Shown: positions 34,330 through 42,693 of the stretch, one piece after another | Position numbering within the stretch: the stretch's first letter is position 1 | Layout: every line of letters begins with the position of its first letter | Source: Anaerotruncus colihominis | GTDB taxonomy: Bacteria > Bacillota > Clostridia > Oscillospirales > Ruminococcaceae | Direction of reading: 5' to 3' | Assembly (NCBI GenBank): GCA_025146135.1 | Contig: CP102255.1 | Span: 1,674,001 to 1,738,000, forward strand | DNA length: 64,000 bases | Made by a program: the position numbers and the translations under genes | The notes under the pieces: generated by a model | The model's input: the letters and a program-made list of their open reading frames with translations, nothing else | Told to the model about the DNA's origin: nothing | The model's database searches: none

Positions 34330-35640
34330 TTATTGATGGACAATCTGAACGGAACCGTCTTGCGCAGGGTTTATGCGCAGCTCCAAATGTATTTTGGTAT
34401 CCCCGCGGAACTCAATTCTGCCATAACCAGCGGGTAACGATGCGCCAACGGTAAAGGAATCCCTGTCAAAGTTGTTTTGTTGTTCATACAGGTTTGTTTC
34501 GTCTCCGTTCGAGTTGATATATACAATGTTCAAAAAGCTGCCGTCCGACGGTGTAACGGAGAAAGAAGCCTGTGCCGGCGAGCCATCAACCCTGACAAGC
34601 AAATAGGGGATATTGCTTTCAGAAAGGCTCATATCTGCTGAAACTGTGCAGGCCCCTTCATTTGTGGCGCCATCATAATACTCAAAGAAGGCCATTGCGT
34701 CAGCAGGACGGTTAATCGTGCTTAGATTGGAGGGGATTTCCTCAGGCTTGTCTGGGAGCTCCTCGAGCGATTCAGCCGAAACATCCTCCAAGTTCTCCAT
34801 GGCGTCAAAACCGTCGGTATCCTCTGCATAATCTTCATTGCTGTAATCACGCACCTCTACCATTTGAGCAAGCGCCGCGGCGCTTTGCTCCGGCTGGAAC
34901 CGTCCGTTTACATCGAGCGAATAGGACACATCGTTGTCACTGTAATTGAAGGTTATGTTATGTGTATTGAGGTCCAGAGGTCTGATATCCGCGAGAATTG
35001 CAGCAGCATCGGCTGCAAAGGCCTCCTGATTTTCATACGGTCCATTCAGTGAAAAATGCAGATACGTTGACATTTGCGATGCGAGCGATTCATAGTCCAT
35101 ATCAGGCGTGTACTCATAATAATAGGGAAGCTCGCAATTGACATACATATTGGAAATATGCGAACGGTCGCTGACGGCGTTGTATATGAGATCCTCGACG
35201 TTTCGGTTGAGCTGGTCGCGCGCCTGCATGGCGGGAGGTCCTGCATATTTCCAAACAAACGGTATGGTTGCCAGCCCAATGGCGCCACAGATCAAAAGGA
35301 AGCAAACGAAACAACTGAGCAGATCGTATTTGATGCGTTCGCCGCGCCGGAAGATGCTGGCATAAAGCACCTCCAGGCCAAGAAAGACAAAAATGAGAGG
35401 AGAGAATTTTAAAACAAACAGGAGGTTGAACGACGGAAGAAACATACACAGCAGGGCAACCACGCCGCTGACGATCAGGGCAACGCCCATTGTTAATGTG
35501 CCGACACGGCGCACAGGGCGGTCCTCTTTTCTCTGTGTTCGGCCGCTGTCCGAGACGGCGCCGTTTTCCGGTGCCGTGCTCTGTGTTGATTCCTGTGCTG
35601 CGCTGCTTTCAGGACCGGCAATGTGCAGATTGTCACTCAT
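34330..35640 (-). CDS. Hypothetical membrane protein of the sigma-factor operon
   Basis: A 436-residue protein: polar N-terminus with Ser/Glu/Thr-rich stretch (1-45), three membrane segments (about 46-70, 75-95 and 105-132), then a ~300-residue extracytoplasmic region. That region begins with helical sequence (QLNRNVEDLIYNAVSDRSHI) and continues as beta-rich sequence with an acidic linker (NEDYAEDTDGFDAMENLEDVSAESLEELPDKPEE). No recognised domain. It overlaps the upstream gene by 8 bases and is the last of four co-transcribed genes headed by an ECF sigma factor, so it may sense or execute the envelope response. Confidence 0.65.
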   Translation of the reverse strand: MSDNLHIAGPESSAAQESTQSTAPENGAVSDSGRTQRKEDRPVRRVGTLTMGVALIVSGVVALLCMFLPSFNLLFVLKFSPLIFVFLGLEVLYASIFRRGERIKYDLLSCFVCFLLICGAIGLATIPFVWKYAGPPAMQARDQLNRNVEDLIYNAVSDRSHISNMYVNCELPYYYEYTPDMDYESLASQMSTYLHFSLNGPYENQEAFAADAAAILADIRPLDLNTHNITFNYSDNDVSYSLDVNGRFQPEQSAAALAQMVEVRDYSNEDYAEDTDGFDAMENLEDVSAESLEELPDKPEEIPSNLSTINRPADAMAFFEYYDGATNEGACTVSADMSLSESNIPYLLVRVDGSPAQASFSVTPSDGSFLNIVYINSNGDETNLYEQQNNFDRDSFTVGASLPAGYGRIEFRGDTKIHLELRINPAQDGSVQIVHQ

Positions 35641-36196
35641 CTTTTTTTCCTCCGTACTCTACAAATTCTTCATCGATGCGCGCCTGTTTTTTGCCGCCCT
35701 TGACAAGATGAATACCAAAGCCGATGACTGCGACAGCTACAACAAGCGTCGGGATGCGGTGGAACATGGAATAAATGTACCACGAATCATATCCAAGCAT
35801 TTCCAGAGTATTGGTAATGAGCGGCAGCAGGAAATTGGAAAACAGCGCCCACAGACCGATAAAGATCAGCACAACGCCAATCAATGTATGGCGCTTCTGC
35901 ATCAGGGCGTTCAGGTCGCTGCCTGTGAAAAATTTTCCAAAGCGCGCTGCAAATTCCTGATCCATGCGCGAACGCTCCTCCCAGGGGATTTGGGCGATGT
36001 GGAAGGTGTCAAAAAAGGAATAACACCAAATGACCGGCAGCAAAAACAGCAGCGGAGGAAACAGCACGCCTGCGACCATCGAAAGGGACCAGAACAACAA
36101 CATAACCGCCAATCCCTTTTTCATCATGCCAAGATACATTTCACCCGCTCCGGGGATAAAGGCAAAACAGAATGTCAAAAAACTATTTTTCTTCAT
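35633..36196 (-). CDS. Hypothetical multi-pass membrane protein of the sigma-factor operon
   Basis: A 187-residue protein with about four hydrophobic segments: TFCFAFIPGAGEMYLGMMKKGLAVMLLFW, PPLLFLLPVIWCYSFFDTFHIA, LIGVVLIFIGLWALFSNFLL and PTLVVAVAVIGFGIHLVKGG. The F-x-P-G-x-G-x-x-Y-x-G-x-x-x-x-G start resembles TM2-type domains. Similar proteins frequently sit directly after ECF sigma/anti-sigma pairs in Clostridia as I recall them. It overlaps the anti-sigma gene by 14 bases and the next gene by 8, so expression is coupled. Role unknown. Confidence 0.7.
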   Translation of the reverse strand: MKKNSFLTFCFAFIPGAGEMYLGMMKKGLAVMLLFWSLSMVAGVLFPPLLFLLPVIWCYSFFDTFHIAQIPWEERSRMDQEFAARFGKFFTGSDLNALMQKRHTLIGVVLIFIGLWALFSNFLLPLITNTLEMLGYDSWYIYSMFHRIPTLVVAVAVIGFGIHLVKGGKKQARIDEEFVEYGGKKDE

Positions 36197-36656
36197 GGTT
36201 TGAACCCCTCTCGAAATTGAAACTGTAAATCCACTGATTCAACGCCGCTGAGATACCATCGGTAAAGCGTGTGGTTTTTTCGCTGAATGAAACTGTACTG
36301 TTGGAAAATACGTCAAAGGTTTGCCGGTTTTTATCATTGATCTGAAAGTCAAAGACGCCGAGATTCCAGAACAAAACCGCGAAACAAGCCGCTGCGGCGG
36401 CGGTTGCATATCGGTTGAGGAAAAGCTTTCTGGCCCGGTCGCGCAGACGCGTCCGTATGGTCGGCGCGATTGGTTGTGCTGTAGGAATCAAAAAATCGTC
36501 CGAAAGCATGGCGGTATATCGTTCGATGCAGGCGTCGCAGAACGAGAGATGTTCGGAAAGCTCAAGCCGTTCCAGTTCGTCGAGCGGCTTGTCATGGATC
36601 AGCGCCGAAAGAGCATAATCAGTCAGACAGCCATCCTGATTAAATAACTCGTTCAT
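36183..36656 (-). CDS. Anti-sigma factor (zinc-finger type)
   Basis: A 157-residue membrane protein. Near the N-terminus ELSEHLSFCDACIERY has the H-x3-C-x2-C zinc pattern of anti-sigma ZAS domains (about residues 35-46), which bind and inactivate the cognate sigma factor. One membrane segment follows (about 83-103, YATAAAAACFAVLFWNLGVF), and a ~50-residue extracytoplasmic tail. It overlaps the sigma gene by 4 bases (ATGA). A regulatory signal probably frees the sigma factor by modifying or cutting this protein. Confidence 0.85.
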   Translation of the reverse strand: MNELFNQDGCLTDYALSALIHDKPLDELERLELSEHLSFCDACIERYTAMLSDDFLIPTAQPIAPTIRTRLRDRARKLFLNRYATAAAAACFAVLFWNLGVFDFQINDKNRQTFDVFSNSTVSFSEKTTRFTDGISAALNQWIYSFNFERGSNHEEK

Positions 36657-37162
36657 GTTTTCATCTCCTCCATCAGAATTTTTTGCAGCTTGGAGCGTGC
36701 GCGGTAAAGCTGTGTTTGAACAGTTTTTTTGGGTCGTCCCAATTCCTGTGCGATTTCGTCAACTGATTTTTCCTCAAGGAAAAATAGGACAGAAACCTTG
36801 TGGTAAGGCTCTTTAAGTTCTAAAATGGTCTGGCGGATCGCTCCCGCGCCTTCGTCGTCTATGTATAGACGTTCCGGCGACTGTTCCGAACGCACAATAT
36901 CCAGTTCGCTCATGTCCTCACTGACAGATACCTTTCGCCGGTATGCACTCTTTAAGAAGTCTTTTGCCTTATTGGTTGCAATGCGTGCGAGCCAGGCCTT
37001 GAGATTCTCCTCACTGACGCGGTCGATGTGGCCGAACGCAGACACAAACGTATCCTGTGCAAGATTCTGCGCCTCCTGATAGTCACGCACGAGCTGGTAA
37101 CAGATCGTAAAGACAAACCGCTCGTATTGCTCCACAAGCTCTATAAATTTTTCACTTGTCAT
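36653..37162 (-). CDS. ECF-type RNA polymerase sigma factor
   Basis: A 169-residue sigma-70 family factor with regions 2 and 4 only. Region 2: FIELVEQYERFVFTICYQLVRDYQEAQNLAQDTFVSAFGHI, LKAWLARIATNKAKDFLKS. Region 4: LKEPYHKVSVLFFLEEKSVDEIAQELGRPKKTVQTQLYRARSKL. ATG 37162 has GTGAGG upstream; an in-frame GTG at 37180 is an alternative. It heads a four-gene operon with its anti-sigma. A 20-bp palindrome 39 bases upstream may be an operator or part of an autoregulated promoter. Confidence 0.92.
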   Translation of the reverse strand: MTSEKFIELVEQYERFVFTICYQLVRDYQEAQNLAQDTFVSAFGHIDRVSEENLKAWLARIATNKAKDFLKSAYRRKVSVSEDMSELDIVRSEQSPERLYIDDEGAGAIRQTILELKEPYHKVSVLFFLEEKSVDEIAQELGRPKKTVQTQLYRARSKLQKILMEEMKT

Positions 37163-37200
37163 CTGCTTTTGCCTCACCACCCCGTCGCCTTACACTGATT

Positions 37201-37220
37201 AAACGATAGGCCTATCGTTT
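37201..37220. promoter_or_regulatory. 20-bp perfect palindrome upstream of the sigma operon
   Basis: AAACGATAGG (37201-37210) is followed directly by its reverse complement CCTATCGTTT (37211-37220). No spacer and no adjacent T run in the direction of the sigma gene, so it is more likely a dimeric operator than a terminator. AT-rich DNA follows to about 37260. Confidence 0.55.
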
Positions 37221-37298
37221 TGACTTCAATTATGATACAGAAATTTTTTTATTCTGTCGAATGCCAAATTCGGGAAATTGACCCTGTCCTGATGTGAT

Positions 37299-37490
37299 GG
37301 TATAATAACCGCAGAGCGGTTATTATACCGGGGTTATGGCCAAGGCGATACGCGGGCGCGGCCCGCTTCCGCCCTGATGGCCGATTATACCATACCGCTT
37401 CGCGGACATGGTATAATAACCGCAGAGCGGTTATTATACCGGGGTTATGCCCAACGGCTCGCCGCTTACGCGGTAACCGCCTTTATGGTT
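37299..37490. repeat. 110-bp palindromic repeat, locus B
   Basis: GGTATAATAACCGC starts at 37299 and again at 37410 (111-bp period). Unit 1 is the core type with GCGGGC-GCG-GCCCGC, as in units 2-3 of locus A. Unit 2 switches after the first palindrome to the other core type (GGTTATGCCCAACGGCTCGC), as in unit 1 of locus A, and is truncated near 37490. It lies 21 kb from locus A, between the sigma operon and the radical SAM gene. Confidence 0.92.
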
Positions 37491-37534
37491 GACCACGCAG
37501 CGTTCAGGTGATGATGTACGAAAGGGACGGCTCC

Positions 37535-38389
37535 ATGACGGAAAACAGGCGGTTTTCGCGCGTTTACATTGAACTTACAAACATTTGTAATCTTGATTGT
37601 ACTTTCTGCCCAAAAACAAAACGACCGCCACATGTTCTTCCGTATGAGCAGTTTTGCGTTCTGGCCGATGCGGTGCGTCCTTATACAGATTATATATATT
37701 TACACTTAATGGGCGAACCGCTGCTGCATCCGCAGCTGTTTGAAATTTTGGCATACTGCCAAAAAGTAGATTTAAAGGTTAATATCACTACAAACGGCAC
37801 ATTGTTAAGGAGTGTAAAGGAAACAATCTTTACCGCAGGATCGGTGCGTAAAATAGCAGTTTCGCTTCATAGCTTTGAAGCAAACAGAAAAGATAGCTTG
37901 CTTGATGGATATCTTGACGATGTATTTGAAGCGGTGCGTTTGGCGCGCGCCGCTGGAATTATTTGTGAGCTGCGATTGTGGAACGGCGGCGGCGCGGAAG
38001 CTTTGAACAGTAGCATTGTTTCACGGATTGGACAGGCGTTTGATGTCCAGCCGGGAGGCATTCCCGACGGTTTTTCAGACCGTAAGCTCGGAGAGAATTT
38101 GCATCTGGTATTCGCGCCTTCATTTGAATGGCCGTCTCTGGAGGCACAGAGCAGCGGTGACGCTGTGTTTTGCCGCGGCTTGCGCGATCATTTTGGTATT
38201 CTCTGTGACGGAACGGTTGTGCCATGCTGTCTTGATGGAGATGGGGTTATTTCACTCGGCAATGCGCTGGAGATGCCGCTCAATGCAATTCTCAACTCGC
38301 AGCGCGCATGGGCGATATATAATGGCTTTTCACATCGGCGCGCAGTCGAACCGCTGTGCCAGAGGTGTGGATATGCACGTCGATTTTGA
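37535..38389 (+). CDS. Radical SAM/SPASM-like protein
   Basis: A 284-residue radical SAM enzyme. The [4Fe-4S]/SAM cysteines are Cys18, Cys22 and Cys25 (NICNLDCTFC), followed by the GGEP-equivalent HLMGEPLLHP and ITTNGTLL. The C-terminal third carries CRGLRDHFGILCDGTVVPCCLDGDG and LCQRCGY, a SPASM-like auxiliary cluster region with six Cys. ATG 37535 is preferred (AAAGGG 8 bases upstream). Such short SPASM proteins are often of unknown function or modify peptides, but no precursor peptide is seen nearby. The gene begins about 45 bases after repeat locus B and ends 20 bases before birA. Confidence 0.85.
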   Translation: MTENRRFSRVYIELTNICNLDCTFCPKTKRPPHVLPYEQFCVLADAVRPYTDYIYLHLMGEPLLHPQLFEILAYCQKVDLKVNITTNGTLLRSVKETIFTAGSVRKIAVSLHSFEANRKDSLLDGYLDDVFEAVRLARAAGIICELRLWNGGGAEALNSSIVSRIGQAFDVQPGGIPDGFSDRKLGENLHLVFAPSFEWPSLEAQSSGDAVFCRGLRDHFGILCDGTVVPCCLDGDGVISLGNALEMPLNAILNSQRAWAIYNGFSHRRAVEPLCQRCGYARRF

Positions 38390-38409
38390 ATGACAGGGGG
38401 ATTCAGGGA

Positions 38410-39189
38410 TTGGAAGAAATGGAAGCAGCAGGACGGTTCACAACAGGTCCGTGGGGCGCTCCTCTTTACTGTTATGAGTCGCTTGGCTCTACAAACGATG
38501 AAGCGAAACGCCTTGCACGCGCAGGGGCGCCGCACGGTACGGCTGTGACTGCGCGCCGTCAAACAGCGGGGAAAGGCAGGCTTGGGCGCAGCTTTTATTC
38601 GCCCGCTGATGCAGGGATGTATGTTTCGGTTGTTTTGCGTCCGCAAATACCGGCGGAACAGTCTCTGTTAATTACATCAGCCGCCGCTGTGGCGGCTGCA
38701 CGTGCGATTGAACGAGTCAGTGGCGTCGAGGTTAAAATCAAGTGGGTAAACGATTTATACTTTACAGGGAAAAAGCTTTGCGGAATTCTGTCCGAAGCAT
38801 CGCTTGGTGCTGATGGCCGTCCCGAATTTATCATTGTGGGGATTGGCGTCAATCTGACGCGTGAAAGCTTTCCGCCCCAATTGCAGGAAATTACAACGTC
38901 GATTTTGGAATCCGGCGGCCGGCCGGTAACACCGCAGGTTCTGCTTGAGGAAACGGTGAGGGAACTTTTGGGCGTCTGCGGCCAACTGGAGGAGCGTTCT
39001 TTTTTATCGGAGTACCGCGCGCGGTCTTGTGTGATCGGAAAGCAGGTTCGTCTTGTCGGTGGCGGGAATGATCGTATGGTATATGCGCTTGGGATCGATG
39101 ATAACGCGCATCTGGTGGTGCAATCTCCAAAGGGAGAATGCTTTACGGTCGGCTCCGGTGAAATCAGTATCAAAGGAGATTGGCGATAA
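38410..39189 (+). CDS. birA: Biotin--[acetyl-CoA-carboxylase] ligase, class I
   Basis: Activates biotin with ATP and attaches it to carboxylase BCCP domains. The 259-residue protein has YESLGSTNDEAKRLA, the biotinyl-AMP loop GKGRLGRSFYSP (GRGRxGRxW type), KWVNDLYFTGKKLCGIL and the C-terminal SH3-like domain (GKQVRLVGG). The N-terminal repressor HTH of bifunctional BirA is absent, so it is a ligase only. TTG 38410 with AGGGGG at 38395-38400 is chosen; ATG 38419 with AGGGA is nearly as good. It probably shares a transcript with the radical SAM gene, though no functional link is known. Confidence 0.92.
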   Translation: MEEMEAAGRFTTGPWGAPLYCYESLGSTNDEAKRLARAGAPHGTAVTARRQTAGKGRLGRSFYSPADAGMYVSVVLRPQIPAEQSLLITSAAAVAAARAIERVSGVEVKIKWVNDLYFTGKKLCGILSEASLGADGRPEFIIVGIGVNLTRESFPPQLQEITTSILESGGRPVTPQVLLEETVRELLGVCGQLEERSFLSEYRARSCVIGKQVRLVGGGNDRMVYALGIDDNAHLVVQSPKGECFTVGSGEISIKGDWR

Positions 39190-39382
39190 AGATGTAGTGA
39201 TTGTGAGAACGAGAGAGCAAAATTGAGAGATCAGGCGATAATAATCGAAAAGTCATGATGATATCAAATTACCGGGGTAGCAATTTAGTTTGATAAAGTA
39301 TAAACTAATTATACATGGCGCATACGCGTCAAAGCGCCCAATTTTCAAGCGGGCAAACTGATTTCAGAACAGGAGAAATGAA

Positions 39383-40267
39383 ATGAAAAAGACATTGACT
39401 ATGCTTTTGGCCGCTGTCATGTGCACGGCTTTTGCCGCCTGTGGCTCGAGCGGCACAACACCCGCGGCTGTATCCGAGCCGGATGCATCCTCCCAGACGG
39501 CTGTATCCTCGGACAGCGCGCCGGTATCCTCTGAAGCGGCTGCTTCCACCACAGGTTCCGCACTGCCGGAAACCTTTGTGGTCGGCCTTGACGCATCGTT
39601 CCCGCCGATGGGCTTTATGGATGAAAACAACCAGGTGGTTGGGGCTGATATCGATCTTGCGCAGGCTGTCTGTGATAAGCTTGGCATGACGCTGGAGGCC
39701 AAGCCCATCGATTGGGATGCTAAGGATATGGAACTTTCCTCCGACAAGATCAGTTGCATTTGGAATGGCTTGACTGTGACGGCCGAACGTGAGGAGGCGT
39801 ATGAGCTGAGTCCGGCATATATGAATAATGAACAGGTCATTGTTGTAATGAATGATTCCGAGATCAAGACAAAGGCCGACCTTGCGGGAAAGACGGTCGC
39901 CGCGCAGAAGGATTCGTCCGGTCTTGAGGCGCTCCAAAAGGATGAGATCTATACATCAATAAAGGATGGCGCCGCCAAGGAATACGGCAATTATGTTGAT
40001 GCGATGACCGACCTTGAGATCGGCCGTTGCGATGCAATTGTGATGGACTCTGTCGTTGCGAATTATTATATTGCTGAAAACAGTAAGCCAATGGTTGTGT
40101 TGGACGATAAAATGGCTTCTGAAGAATATGCGATTGCCTTTAAAAAGGGAAATACCGCTCTGAAGGATGCTGTTTGGGGCGCGCTTGGGGAGCTGCGCGA
40201 CGAAGGTAAGATCGCTGAAATTTCCACGAAATGGTTTGGCCGTGACGATATGATTAATATAGCCTAG
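39383..40267 (+). CDS. Polar amino acid ABC transporter substrate-binding lipoprotein
   Basis: A 294-residue lipoprotein: signal peptide with lipobox FAAC (Cys20), a Ser/Ala/Pro/Thr spacer to about 55, then a type II binding fold (SBP_bac_3). Segments FVVGLDASFPPMGFMDENNQVVGADIDLAQAVCDKLGM, CIWNGLTVTAEREEAYELSPAYMNNEQVIVV and IGRCDAIVMDSVVANYYI are family-typical; Asp/Arg positions suit an amino acid ligand. RBS GGAGAA before ATG 39383. First of a three-gene ABC importer; a strong hairpin follows it. Confidence 0.92.
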   Translation: MKKTLTMLLAAVMCTAFAACGSSGTTPAAVSEPDASSQTAVSSDSAPVSSEAAASTTGSALPETFVVGLDASFPPMGFMDENNQVVGADIDLAQAVCDKLGMTLEAKPIDWDAKDMELSSDKISCIWNGLTVTAEREEAYELSPAYMNNEQVIVVMNDSEIKTKADLAGKTVAAQKDSSGLEALQKDEIYTSIKDGAAKEYGNYVDAMTDLEIGRCDAIVMDSVVANYYIAENSKPMVVLDDKMASEEYAIAFKKGNTALKDAVWGALGELRDEGKIAEISTKWFGRDDMINIA

Positions 40268-40292
40268 AGCTTGTTTGCAATTGAAAGCAATG

Positions 40293-40334
40293 CCGCACTC
40301 CCGTCCGGCGTTCCGGGCGGGAGTGCGGGCTGTT
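40293..40334 (+). terminator. Intercistronic terminator after the binding-protein gene
   Basis: Stem CCGCACTCCCGTCCGG (40293-40308) / CCGGGCGGGAGTGCGG (40313-40328), 4-base loop, followed by GCTGTTTT. It probably lets only part of the transcripts continue into permease and ATPase genes, which keeps the binding protein in excess. Confidence 0.8.
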
Positions 40335-40414
40335 TTATGGGATGTAATCAACAGAGCCGAGCCTCAGCCTGTATAAGAGTCGGACAGAAATAGATATGGG
40401 AGCGTGTGTATTCG

Positions 40415-41071
40415 ATGACTTGGAGCGAGATTGTCACCATCACAAAGGCAATTTTACAGGGGCTTGGGCCTGTCCTGATTCTTTTTTTCGTGGTCATGGC
40501 CGCATCGATGCCGCTTGGCTTTCTGTTGACATTGGTCGCGCGATGCCGCTTCGCTCCTCTGCGCTGGATCGTAAACGCATACATATATGTCATGCGTGGG
40601 ACGCCGCTGATGCTTCAATTGTTTTTTATTTACTACGGCCTTCCATTTGTCAGCGACTTTTTCAAAGCGGCGCTGCAATCGGCGATGGTTTGCGCATTGC
40701 TCGGCTTTTCCCTCAATTATGCGGCATATTTTGCAGAAATTTTCCGCGGCGGCCTGCTGGCAATCGACCGGGGACAATATGAGGCGTGCCAGGTGCTGGG
40801 GTTGAGCCGTGTACAGACAACGGTGCGCGTAATTCTGCCGCAGATGATACGCGTTGCGCTTCCTTCGATCACAAATGAGTCGATTACATTGATCAAGGAC
40901 ACAGCCCTCGTTTTTTCGATTGCCGTGCTTGAGATTCTTTATTATGCAAAAGCGGCTGTTACACGCACCGGAAACGTATTCCCATATGTGATCGCCTTTG
41001 TGATCTATTTGTTATTAAATACGGTGCTCCAGATGTTCTTTAAATGGCTCGAAAAGAAAACCGCATACTGA
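40415..41071 (+). CDS. Polar amino acid ABC transporter permease
   Basis: A 218-residue permease with five membrane segments. The amino acid family blocks are visible: YIYVMRGTPLMLQLFFIYYGLP (RGTP motif) and the EAA loop in QYEACQVLGLSRVQTTVRVILPQMIRVALPSI. The start is unsure: ATG 40415 has GGGAG 12 bases upstream; a GTG three codons earlier is too close. It works as a homodimer with the ATPase encoded 14 bases downstream. Confidence 0.92.
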   Translation: MTWSEIVTITKAILQGLGPVLILFFVVMAASMPLGFLLTLVARCRFAPLRWIVNAYIYVMRGTPLMLQLFFIYYGLPFVSDFFKAALQSAMVCALLGFSLNYAAYFAEIFRGGLLAIDRGQYEACQVLGLSRVQTTVRVILPQMIRVALPSITNESITLIKDTALVFSIAVLEILYYAKAAVTRTGNVFPYVIAFVIYLLLNTVLQMFFKWLEKKTAY

Positions 41072-41085
41072 AAGGGGGACGGAAT

Positions 41086-41832
41086 ATGAATCTAATAGAA
41101 GTACAGGGTCTCAAAAAAGGATTTGGATCGGTTTCCGTCCTGACCGATGTCTCTTTTACTGTCGAAAAGGGCGATGTAATCGCGGTGATCGGACCATCCG
41201 GAGCGGGTAAAAGCACGATGCTGCGTTGTTTGATCGGTCTTGAGCGGGTTGATGGCGGTTCCATTACAGTTGAAGGTGAGCCTTTTGTGAAGAACGGCGT
41301 CTATGCTTCGCCGGCTGAAGCCAAAAGGACAACCGCAAAAATGGGGATGGTGTTTCAGTCATTCAACCTGTTTCCGCACCTGTCGGTACGGCGCAATCTG
41401 ACAATGCCGCTGATGTCTGTCAAGGGCGCGACGCGCGACGAAGCTGATGAACGCGCCGCACTGCTGCTAGGTAAGGTGGGGCTGTCCGAAAAAATTGACG
41501 CGATGCCTTCGACGCTCTCAGGCGGGCAAAAACAGCGTGTTGCCATCGCGCGCGCGCTCATGCTCAATCCTGATATTATGTTGTTCGATGAACCGACATC
41601 GGCGCTTGATCCACAGCTTACAAGCGAGGTACTCGGCGTCATGCGCCAGCTTGCCAGTGACCATATGACGATGCTGGTTGTGACGCATGAGATGTCGTTC
41701 GCGCGAGATGTGGCAGGAAAGATTCTGTTCATGTGTGACGGACGGATAGTTGAAAGCGGGGCGCCGGTCGATATATTCGGAAATCCGCGGGATCGAAGGA
41801 CAGCCGATTTCCTCGGAAATAACGGGCGTTGA
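41086..41832 (+). CDS. Polar amino acid ABC transporter ATP-binding protein
   Basis: A 248-residue GlnQ-type ATPase: Walker A GPSGAGKST (about 34-42), Q-loop MVFQSFNLFPHLSV, signature [15 protein letters not shown], Walker B IMLFDEPTSALDP, and H-loop VVTHEMSFAR. ATG 41086 follows AAAGGGGGA; an in-frame ATG 42 bases upstream overlaps the permease. Closed by the terminator at 41841-41883. Confidence 0.95.
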   Translation: MNLIEVQGLKKGFGSVSVLTDVSFTVEKGDVIAVIGPSGAGKSTMLRCLIGLERVDGGSITVEGEPFVKNGVYASPAEAKRTTAKMGMVFQSFNLFPHLSVRRNLTMPLMSVKGATRDEADERAALLLGKVGLSEKIDAMPSTLSGGQKQRVAIARALMLNPDIMLFDEPTSALDPQLTSEVLGVMRQLASDHMTMLVVTHEMSFARDVAGKILFMCDGRIVESGAPVDIFGNPRDRRTADFLGNNGR

Positions 41833-41840
41833 TCAAAATG

Positions 41841-41883
41841 GGGATAAAAAAGAGGCGGGCAAAGCCCGTCTCTTTTTTATCCC
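41841..41883. terminator. Terminator of amino acid ABC operon
   Basis: A 20-bp stem (41841-41860 and 41864-41883, loop AAA) with one wobble. The core is GAGGCGGGC/GCCCGTCTC, flanked by an A run on the left and TTTTTT on the right. Confidence 0.93.
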
Positions 41884-42020
41884 TATTTTTTCAATAGGGC
41901 ACAGATGCACACACGATAAAATCAAAAAAATTTTAAATCATGTGAAGTAAAAACGTGCATTGGGCATACTTAATAGGAGAGCCAGAAATATTTGGCATTA
42001 TAATTGCAGGAGGTTTTTAT

Positions 42021-42530
42021 ATGAAAAAACTGATTGGCCTTTTGGCAGCCGCTGTTCTGTGTACAGGTCTGTTGTCCGGCTGTGGATCCAAGGATGCGTC
42101 AGGCGCTTCGATGGAGATGAAAGAAGGACAAAGCGTTCAGACAGTTGTCGACCAGATTGCGGAGGATGTCGGGATAGCGATGGCTGCGCCGATCGATGAT
42201 GAAATGCTCAAACAGCTTTTTTATATTGATCCATCTGATGCGCAGGCGTATTACGGTCAAATTTCCATGGCAAATGTGAGCGCGGACAATGTTGTCGCGA
42301 TTCAGGCAGCGCCTGACAAAAAGGACGCTGTGGTGGAAGGATTGAATAAACGCCTGGAGGATGTACAAAATTCCTTTGCGCAGTATCTGCCTGAACAGTA
42401 TGAAAAAGCTATGAAGGGTCGGGTTGTCGAAAAGGGGAACTATGTTTTTTTATTGATCCTGGGTCAGGAGTCTTCAACCTTTGATCAGGATATGGAAAAA
42501 GCTGTAGGGATCATTGACGCGGCATTCTGA
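42021..42530 (+). CDS. DUF4358 family lipoprotein
   Basis: A 169-residue lipoprotein with signal peptide and lipobox LSGC (Cys21). The mature part (about 35-165) has the DUF4358 pattern: a DQIAEDVGIAM start, FYIDPSDAQAYYG, AAPDKKDAVVEGLNKRLEDVQNSFAQYLPEQYEKA and VEKGNYVFLLILG. ATG 42021 is chosen because GGAGG precedes it. The function of the family is unknown; it commonly accompanies MBOAT/DHHW acylation genes, which follow here after a 160-base gap with a possible weak terminator. Confidence 0.85.
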   Translation: MKKLIGLLAAAVLCTGLLSGCGSKDASGASMEMKEGQSVQTVVDQIAEDVGIAMAAPIDDEMLKQLFYIDPSDAQAYYGQISMANVSADNVVAIQAAPDKKDAVVEGLNKRLEDVQNSFAQYLPEQYEKAMKGRVVEKGNYVFLLILGQESSTFDQDMEKAVGIIDAAF

Positions 42531-42635
42531 CGCTGGCTCGTTTCCCGTTGGTTCCATATAATACTTGGGATCAACGGGACGCTTTACAGCTATCATAAGC
42601 ATAGCGTCTTGCAATCGCGGGCATAATTTGGTAAA

Positions 42636-42672
42636 GTGTACTGGATAGCGTTTATTCAGTACGCTTTTATTT
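42636..42672 (+). terminator. Possible terminator after the DUF4358 gene
   Basis: GTGTACTG pairs with CAGTACGC (8 pairs, one wobble, 13-base loop), followed by TTTTATTTT. It is weaker than the other terminators in the window. An inverted repeat CCCGTTG/CAACGGG also lies upstream, about 42544-42580. Confidence 0.45.
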
Positions 42673-42693
42673 TGGAATCGGAGGAGGGGTTTT

